Below, one piece after another: positions 5,812 through 10,294 of a DNA stretch of 10,294 nucleotides (the first letter of the stretch is position 1; every line of letters starts with the position of its first letter). Origin of the DNA: Oscillospiraceae bacterium (GTDB lineage: Bacteria; Bacillota; Clostridia; Oscillospirales; Oscillospiraceae); the NCBI GenBank assembly GCA_020866945.1, contig JAJBVW010000009.1:5345-15638 (forward strand), in the 5' to 3' direction. The notes beneath the pieces were generated by a model, which made no database searches, was not told where the DNA came from, and worked only from the letters and a program-made list of their open reading frames with translations. The position numbers and the translations under genes were made by a program.

Positions 5812-7185
5812 TTATGTGTTTTCTCGTGAGTTGTTGAATGTAACCTCGATTCCCGCTATGTTAGACGACATATCTAACCAGGTATCTCCGCCGCTGATTC
5901 GTTTCCAACTGGAGGTTAGATACTCTGGGTGTTCAGGGCATGTTATTTCTATTCGTTTAGAGGATTCTTCAGTAAAATTGATTTCTGAGTTGTTGAACGT
6001 AATTTCAATTCCTGTTATGTTAGAGAATATATCTAACCAGACATCTCCATCGCTGATTCGTTCCCAACTGGAGGTTAGATATTCCGGGTGTTTGGGACAT
6101 GTTATTTCTACTCGCTTAGGAGATTCGTCCGTAAAGCTAAACTTCAGTTCCTTGAGAATATCGATTGCTCTGTCTCCCTCATTCACCGTTTTTTTATCCG
6201 TACGTTTCATAACACCCTTTATGGGTTCCATGGCATCTACCAGTCCCAACAAAAACAAAAAGCTGGTATTCTTGCCGTTCTCTGTGGATTCGTATGCAAT
6301 GGGTTTACGCGTGATTAATTCATCAAGATGAAAACATCTATATAATTTTCTTGCTGTCGGAGTAGTGGGAACCCACATATTATGCTCTGCAATAGTTTCC
6401 GCTATAAATAGAATGTTCTTTTCATACTCTGGGGCAAATCTTCTACCACAATAATAGATCGACTTATCCTGATTATGAGTGCCCTTGTCCTTTGCTTTTT
6501 TGAAATCCTTCATCATTGCAGCATAAAAAAGGATAGCACCAGCTATGCCATGATCCATTCGAGCATCGTTAGACTCAGCGGTTTTTAATCGGAATCTAAA
6601 GTAATTTGTAATCAAGTCTGCTTTTTTTGAAAAACCTCTTTGATTTTTCAACACTGTTGTAAATTGTTCATCGTCCTCCTCTATAAAAAAAGCTTTATAA
6701 AAGTCCTGTATTGAAGTGATATATTTGAAGTCATGACCTCTTTTGAAACTTACAATGCTTTCCTCTTCAATTTGCCTGGCAATATCATGGCAAATACAAG
6801 TTAATGTCCAATAGTAAGCGAAGTTTTGTTCCTCGTCATCATAGGTTGTTGGAAGATTTTGTATTTTAATACCCAGTTTATCTTTTACAACCATACCTAG
6901 CAATAAAGCCGACAAAGTATGGTTTGAATCTAACATTGATAGTTGGGTTTGTGTGTCTTTAAGATACCAGAACACAGATTCTTTACCTATACTCTCAAAG
7001 AACTCAAATATAAAATGATAGGCATTTCCGCTGTTGTTATTGTCTAAAGATGGCTTAAATAGACTCTCAAAAAACTCCTTAGAATCAAGAGTACCATAAC
7101 GAGGGAAACTCGCTGTAATGTTCCAAAAGCCTCTGCTTTTATCGTTAAAAACAGCATAATATAAATCATATAAACTTTCAGCCAT
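5812..7185 (-). CDS. HD-domain protein with duplicated C-terminal module, probable phosphohydrolase
   Basis: A 457-residue protein I cannot assign to a named family. The spacing of histidines and aspartates fits an HD metal-dependent phosphohydrolase: His89 (SNHTLSALLLG), the His133-Asp134 pair (CICHDIARQ), His212 (MDHGIAGAILFY), His268 (IAETIAEHNMW) and Asp317 (LLGLVDAME). This H-HD-H-H-D pattern is the ligand set of two-metal HD enzymes that act on nucleotides or cyclic nucleotides; the substrate is unknown. After the HD region come two tandem 53-residue copies (349-401 and 402-454), each with CPxHPEYLTSSWxRIS. There is no signal peptide or membrane segment. The SD AAAGGAG lies 7 bases upstream of the ATG at 7185 and overlaps the TIR gene stop codon, indicating coupling. 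Base composition is much more AT-rich than in the SPFH gene (60-base samples I counted: 28-43% against 52-72% GC), suggesting separate acquisition. Confidence 0.85.
   Translation of the reverse strand: MAESLYDLYYAVFNDKSRGFWNITASFPRYGTLDSKEFFESLFKPSLDNNNSGNAYHFIFEFFESIGKESVFWYLKDTQTQLSMLDSNHTLSALLLGMVVKDKLGIKIQNLPTTYDDEEQNFAYYWTLTCICHDIARQIEEESIVSFKRGHDFKYITSIQDFYKAFFIEEDDEQFTTVLKNQRGFSKKADLITNYFRFRLKTAESNDARMDHGIAGAILFYAAMMKDFKKAKDKGTHNQDKSIYYCGRRFAPEYEKNILFIAETIAEHNMWVPTTPTARKLYRCFHLDELITRKPIAYESTENGKNTSFLFLLGLVDAMEPIKGVMKRTDKKTVNEGDRAIDILKELKFSFTDESPKRVEITCPKHPEYLTSSWERISDGDVWLDIFSNITGIEITFNNSEINFTEESSKRIEITCPEHPEYLTSSWKRISGGDTWLDMSSNIAGIEVTFNNSRENT
5828..6145 (-). repeat. Tandem duplication of 159 bp at the 3' end of the HD gene
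   Basis: Copies at 5828-5986 and 5987-6145 are directly adjacent, both 159 bp with no length change. My hand alignment gives 127 of 159 identical bases (about 80%) and 39 of 53 identical residues. The period is an exact multiple of three, so the reading frame is kept. It encodes two copies of a small, probably beta-rich module with a conserved CPxHP motif and a Trp. Confidence 0.93.
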
Positions 7186-7197
7186 CCTGAAACTCCT

Positions 7198-9885
7198 TTA
7201 CTCTGGAATTTGTATATCCGTCCAGTCCGACACATCGCACTGACCGTAGCCATTAGACCCTGTCGCAACCACCGTACCATTCGATTTAAGCCCAATCGTA
7301 TGGTATCTACCTACTGCTATTGCAACAATATTCGTCCAATCGGATACATCACACTGTCCGCTATCATTGTACCCAGTAGCCATTACCATTCCATTACTAT
7401 TTAAACCAACGGTATGCGTTCTCCCTGCAGAGACCGCAACAATGTCAGTCCATTCAGATACGCCACACTGTTCAAAATTATTAATCCCAGTTGCTACTAC
7501 TGTTCCATCTGTCTTTAAACCCACTGTATAGGCACCACCGGCAGTTACAGCAATAATATCTGTCCATTCGGAAACATCGCATTGCCCAATTGAATTAGAA
7601 CCACATGTTATCACAGTTCCATCTATCTTTAAGCCAACGGTGTGTGAACCGCCAGCAGCCACAGAAACAATATTCTCCCATTGAGTTACGGAGCATTGGC
7701 TGTCATAATTATCCCCCACAGCAATCACAGTTCCGTCAATTTTCAATCCTACAGTATGTTCATTTCCAGCAGAGAGGACACAGCAACTTTGTACCATAGC
7801 CCAGGAAGATAAGGCATATTCTTTCGCATCACTGTAATTCTCTAGACGGCCAAAAGCAACGGCTGCTTCACCATACTCACCTGTTTCAAACAACGCCAAC
7901 GCTTCATCATATGCCGCCGCATTTTCTGCTTCCACTGCTTGTGTATTGGCATCCTTATAGTCACCTAAACTTTCAAAGGCAGTTGCCGCAGCTTCATATT
8001 CGCCAGCTTCCAGAAGTTCTTGCGCTTCAGTGTATGTGCGGCGATTTATGATGGCAGTAGCCGTGGCTTTCCCAATAAAAAACGCTGCAATTACAGCACA
8101 CGCAAAACCTGTGATAGAAGCACAGATTTTTATAACTCTCTGCTTCCTCAGCCTTTTCCGGCGATTTTCCGCTACCTCTATCGCATTTATTCTGTCTTCA
8201 CATTTTTGAATATACTGCTCCGATTCCTTGTAATTGGCCAGTCCGGGCGTTTTCAGCATGGCCAACGCACCGCGGAGGAAAAGAATACTCTTAGCTTCTT
8301 GTACATCTCTGATCGCGGCCTGGTAGTCTATCTCCCGTTTCTCCTCCGCCTGCTGCCGCTTTTGCGCAGCATTTTCCTCGATTTGCGCTAAATACTCTGC
8401 ATATCGAGCCTGAACCTCCGCTTTGCTCCCCTCATCCTGGGCCTCGGCCTCCTCGATTTTCCTGGAAAAACGATCATCCACATTCTTTCGGAACGCGTTG
8501 ATCTGCTGACGAAGTGTTCCATCACCATATTGCTCCGCACGGGTCAGGTTCCTGCTTTGATTCAGTGTTTCATTCACAGACTTCTGATGCTTTTTCCATC
8601 CGGACACTGTGCTGAAAAAGCTAAAGTCGAAGGGATTTAAATCTATATCATCCAAATAGCCGGGTACTATATTTTCTACAAGGATGCGTTCCTCTGCATC
8701 TCTGTCAGCTATCCCGGCCATCAGCTTCTCTGCCTCCGGCTCAAAGCGCTCCGGGGCATATTTTCCCTCTAACTGGTTCAGACTCGATACCTGAAATTCT
8801 GCCAGGGCCTTTCCCAGATAGGCCGCGCCGCACTCCGCATTCATGTTCAGCACCTGGTCGAAAAATTCGCTGGCCCGTTTCCAGGTTCCGTCCTCCAGGG
8901 CCATGCTGCCGCGCTTCAGAAGGGCCTCCACATTCGGCCCGCCGGTTGTAATCACTGGCTGTGCTGTGCCGATTGGGATGGATTCACTTTTTCTGGGTAT
9001 CAGCTTTTCAATGCCCCGCAGCAGATCCTGCACTGCACCCACCTTACCCATGTCCTGAGCCTGCAGCTTGGCAAACTCCCGCGGCATATCGTAAGCGTCT
9101 ATGCCCTTATAGCAGGGAATCAAATGGCGGCTCTTGTCCTGGGTCATCAGTTGCAGGTAACGGCTCCACTCGTTCTTGACCCAAACCGCATTGAAGTATT
9201 CGTAGTCCGTTCCAAAGGCCAGCATTACCTTCGCGCTGTTCAGCGCGGCGAAAATATACGGCTCATACTCCTGCCCCAGCTTATCCTCCAGCGTGATGCG
9301 GGAGAAGAACACACGATAGCCCTTTTCCGTCAGCGCGTCATATACATCCTGGGCCAGCACGCTGTCTATGGTGCGCTGTCCGTTTTCATCAGTCTCCTTA
9401 TAGCAGATAAAAATATCATAGGGGGCTTCTCTGCCGGAAACCTCGATGATGCTCCGGCGCAGCTCCTCAATGGCCTTGGCCTCCTCCCGGTAGACCTTCC
9501 GCGCCACAGCGTCCGCATATTCCATGACCAGCTCGAAGTTGACATCGTCCAAAACGCTGCTGAAGCTGGAACGATGGCAGGTGGGGATTTTCTTCCCTGT
9601 CGCCGGATCGTCCACATATTCGATACCATATTGGCACAGCACCAGGCCCCAATAGGCTTCAGCTTCCTCCGGGAAATCCGCTATAATAGACTCATACACA
9701 CTGGCAGCCTTGTCGAACTCGCAGGCATAGCGCAATCGGTTGGCCCGTGAAAACAGGGTCAGCTTCTTCTCGTTATCCACATTGGGGATGGTCTGCCGTG
9801 TGCCGCAATATTCGCACTCAGCAATGGTCATCTCTGGGGAGATCTCCATATCTCCGCCGCACATCTTACATTTAATAACAGGCAT
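7198..9885 (-). CDS. Zinc-ribbon / TIR / TPR / membrane / RCC1-repeat protein, receptor-like
   Basis: An 895-residue multidomain protein. A zinc ribbon opens it (Cys6, Cys9, Cys24, Cys27), then a TPR-like helical region (about 40-145). A TIR domain follows (about 155-295): YDIFICYKETDENG, then GYRVFFSRITLEDKLGQEYEP, then WVKNEWSRYLQL. Glu206 or Glu208 sits where NADase-type TIR domains carry their catalytic glutamate. Next come a second helical region with a long charged coiled coil (about 440-580), a very basic stretch (RRKRLRKQR, 575-583) and one hydrophobic segment (about 586-608). After it are two TPR-like units (LLEAGEYEAAATAFESLGDYKDA and a second copy) and five 38-residue RCC1-like repeats (704-893). 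By the positive-inside rule the TIR side is cytoplasmic and the repeats are outside. The start at 9885 has AGAGAGG 8 bases upstream. It could cleave NAD or make a signal nucleotide; neither is shown. Confidence 0.92.
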   Translation of the reverse strand: MPVIKCKMCGGDMEISPEMTIAECEYCGTRQTIPNVDNEKKLTLFSRANRLRYACEFDKAASVYESIIADFPEEAEAYWGLVLCQYGIEYVDDPATGKKIPTCHRSSFSSVLDDVNFELVMEYADAVARKVYREEAKAIEELRRSIIEVSGREAPYDIFICYKETDENGQRTIDSVLAQDVYDALTEKGYRVFFSRITLEDKLGQEYEPYIFAALNSAKVMLAFGTDYEYFNAVWVKNEWSRYLQLMTQDKSRHLIPCYKGIDAYDMPREFAKLQAQDMGKVGAVQDLLRGIEKLIPRKSESIPIGTAQPVITTGGPNVEALLKRGSMALEDGTWKRASEFFDQVLNMNAECGAAYLGKALAEFQVSSLNQLEGKYAPERFEPEAEKLMAGIADRDAEERILVENIVPGYLDDIDLNPFDFSFFSTVSGWKKHQKSVNETLNQSRNLTRAEQYGDGTLRQQINAFRKNVDDRFSRKIEEAEAQDEGSKAEVQARYAEYLAQIEENAAQKRQQAEEKREIDYQAAIRDVQEAKSILFLRGALAMLKTPGLANYKESEQYIQKCEDRINAIEVAENRRKRLRKQRVIKICASITGFACAVIAAFFIGKATATAIINRRTYTEAQELLEAGEYEAAATAFESLGDYKDANTQAVEAENAAAYDEALALFETGEYGEAAVAFGRLENYSDAKEYALSSWAMVQSCCVLSAGNEHTVGLKIDGTVIAVGDNYDSQCSVTQWENIVSVAAGGSHTVGLKIDGTVITCGSNSIGQCDVSEWTDIIAVTAGGAYTVGLKTDGTVVATGINNFEQCGVSEWTDIVAVSAGRTHTVGLNSNGMVMATGYNDSGQCDVSDWTNIVAIAVGRYHTIGLKSNGTVVATGSNGYGQCDVSDWTDIQIPE
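7207..7776 (-). repeat. Five in-frame RCC1-like repeats of 114 bp
   Basis: The marker histidine/tyrosine before TVGL or TIGL recurs at residues 710, 748, 786, 824 and 862, exactly 38 residues apart. Each unit reads roughly AGxxHTVGLKxDGTVxAxG, then a variable loop, QCDVSxWTDIV. The conserved frame is nearly fixed, while the two residues before the His/Tyr-Thr pair and the loop after the second Gly vary. Units are shorter than the roughly 50 residues of eukaryotic RCC1 blades, and five rather than seven are present. Confidence 0.93.
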
Positions 9886-9918
9886 ATTTTCTACCTCTCT
9901 CTTTGGCTATATGGCTGC

Positions 9919-10116
9919 TCAGTCGGCCTTTTCGATCTTGATCCTGCTGACCGCGAAAGACAGACACATCTCAACGATCTCATTGCGGGAGTGACCGGTC
10001 TCCTTGGCAATGCACGACAGCTCCTTCACCAGATCGCTGGGAAGTCTGGCGGAAATGACCTCCGTCTCTCCCTGATACCGTCGTTGGTGGTGTTTTAAAA
10101 TGTCATTTTTTTCCAT
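9919..10116 (-). CDS. Small ribbon-helix-helix (CopG/Arc-type) DNA-binding protein
   Basis: A 65-residue protein. The segment EVISARLPSDLVKELSCIAKETGHSRNEIVEMCLSF fits the RHH_1 pattern: a beta strand (EVISARLP), helix 1 (SDLVKELSCIAKETG) and helix 2 (SRNEIVEMCLSFAVSRIK). Such proteins dimerise through the strand and bind tandem operator sites. The basic N-terminus (KHHQRRYQ) could add DNA contacts. It is the first gene of the TIR/HD/SPFH cassette, 33 bases upstream of the TIR gene, so autoregulation of the cassette is likely but inferred. No Shine-Dalgarno sequence precedes the ATG at 10116; the upstream bases on this strand are C-rich (CCCCCGCAAAATT). An antitoxin role is an alternative, but no matching toxin is adjacent. 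Confidence 0.8.
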   Translation of the reverse strand: MEKNDILKHHQRRYQGETEVISARLPSDLVKELSCIAKETGHSRNEIVEMCLSFAVSRIKIEKAD

Positions 10117-10294
10117 AATTTTGCGGGGGTTTGCGGTTTTGGGCGATTTTTCTTAAGTTTGGCTTGGATTACGTTTGTAGTCAACTGGTTTCGTTAAAAA
10201 GTAGTCTTGCGCTGCTATGAGCGTTAGAAAACGTCTAAAAAGAAATCTAAAGAATTTTAGTTTGGATGGTTGACATACAGTAATGATATGATAT
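10117..10294 (-). promoter_or_regulatory. Upstream region of the cassette; candidate operators, no clear promoter
   Basis: 178 bases without a supportable gene. Closest to the RHH start are two direct repeats TTTGCGG (plus strand, 10120-10126 and 10130-10136), 10 bp apart. An imperfect dyad GATTAC-GTTT-GTAGTC at 10167-10182 overlaps a -35-like TTGACT on the minus strand (10184-10179), but no good -10 sits 16-18 bases downstream. A weak -10-like TAAAAT (minus strand, 10259-10254) lacks a convincing -35. The cassette promoter is probably here but I cannot fix it. Confidence 0.4.

Noticed and set aside
5663..6331. Plus-strand open frame of 222 residues with an internal repeat
   Set aside because: The repeat is the antisense reading of the 159-bp duplication in the HD gene. 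No ribosome site or known domain supports the frame.
7207..7776. Regular 114-bp repeats considered as a CRISPR array
   Set aside because: Repeats are in frame, have no unique spacers between short identical repeats, and encode RCC1-like units. No cas gene is present.
9124..9750. Plus-strand open frame of 208 residues
   Set aside because: It is antisense to the TIR domain region, which has clear domain motifs on the minus strand.
1..10294. tRNA, rRNA, riboswitch or insertion-sequence transposase
   Set aside because: I saw no cloverleaf-type sequence, no recognisable riboswitch core in the short intergenic regions, and no transposase motif; the only recombination enzyme is the serine recombinase.

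Overview
The window suggests a low- to mid-GC member of the Clostridia, probably a gut-associated Oscillospiraceae or Lachnospiraceae relative. The basis is the trmK-nif3 gene pair beside a DUF1858 gene, strong AAAGGAGG-type ribosome sites, and a zinc-ribbon/TIR/SPFH gene style I associate with those groups. The family-level placement is inference. Every gene I can support lies on the minus strand and reads right to left.

Left part (1-1270), chromosomal housekeeping genes. A sigma-A type promoter at 1242-1270 drives a 68-residue DUF1858 redox-disulfide protein. It is followed by trmK (tRNA adenine-22 N1-methyltransferase) and the first 99 codons of a Nif3-like dinuclear-metal protein, which runs off the left edge. 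A perfect 10-bp hairpin with a U tract sits between the DUF1858 gene and trmK. The U tract ends one base before the trmK start codon, so trmK-nif3 expression from this promoter would need read-through.

Middle part (1313-3296), mobile-element functions. A small XRE/HTH regulator overlaps a 504-residue large serine recombinase by 4 bp. The pair has its own consensus-like promoter (3268-3296) and ends at a strong, potentially bidirectional terminator (1313-1355). This looks like the integration module of a genomic island whose left border lies between the DUF1858 promoter and the recombinase 3' end. I could not identify the attachment site.

Right part (3343-10116), a tightly spaced five-gene cassette. 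In transcription order it holds: a 65-residue ribbon-helix-helix protein; an 895-residue protein with zinc ribbon, TIR domain, coiled coil, one membrane segment, TPR-like repeats and five RCC1-like repeats; a 457-residue HD-domain protein with a duplicated 53-residue C-terminal module; a 580-residue SPFH (flotillin/stomatin-like) protein with six zinc ribbons; and a four-helix membrane protein. Gaps between genes are 33, 12, 27 and 3 bp. The gene content (NADase-type TIR domain, membrane-scaffold SPFH protein, HD phosphohydrolase, DNA-binding regulator, adjacent recombinase) fits an uncharacterised membrane-associated sensing or antiphage system. No function is demonstrated by sequence alone. 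The most unusual point is the predicted topology of the TIR protein: TIR inside and TPR/RCC1 repeats outside the membrane, a receptor-like layout. The RCC1 array and the HD gene are clearly AT-richer than the rest of the cassette, which suggests a patchwork origin.

The last 178 bases (10117-10294) carry no gene I can support. They hold candidate regulatory repeats and, at the extreme edge, a possible -35 box pointing out of the window.
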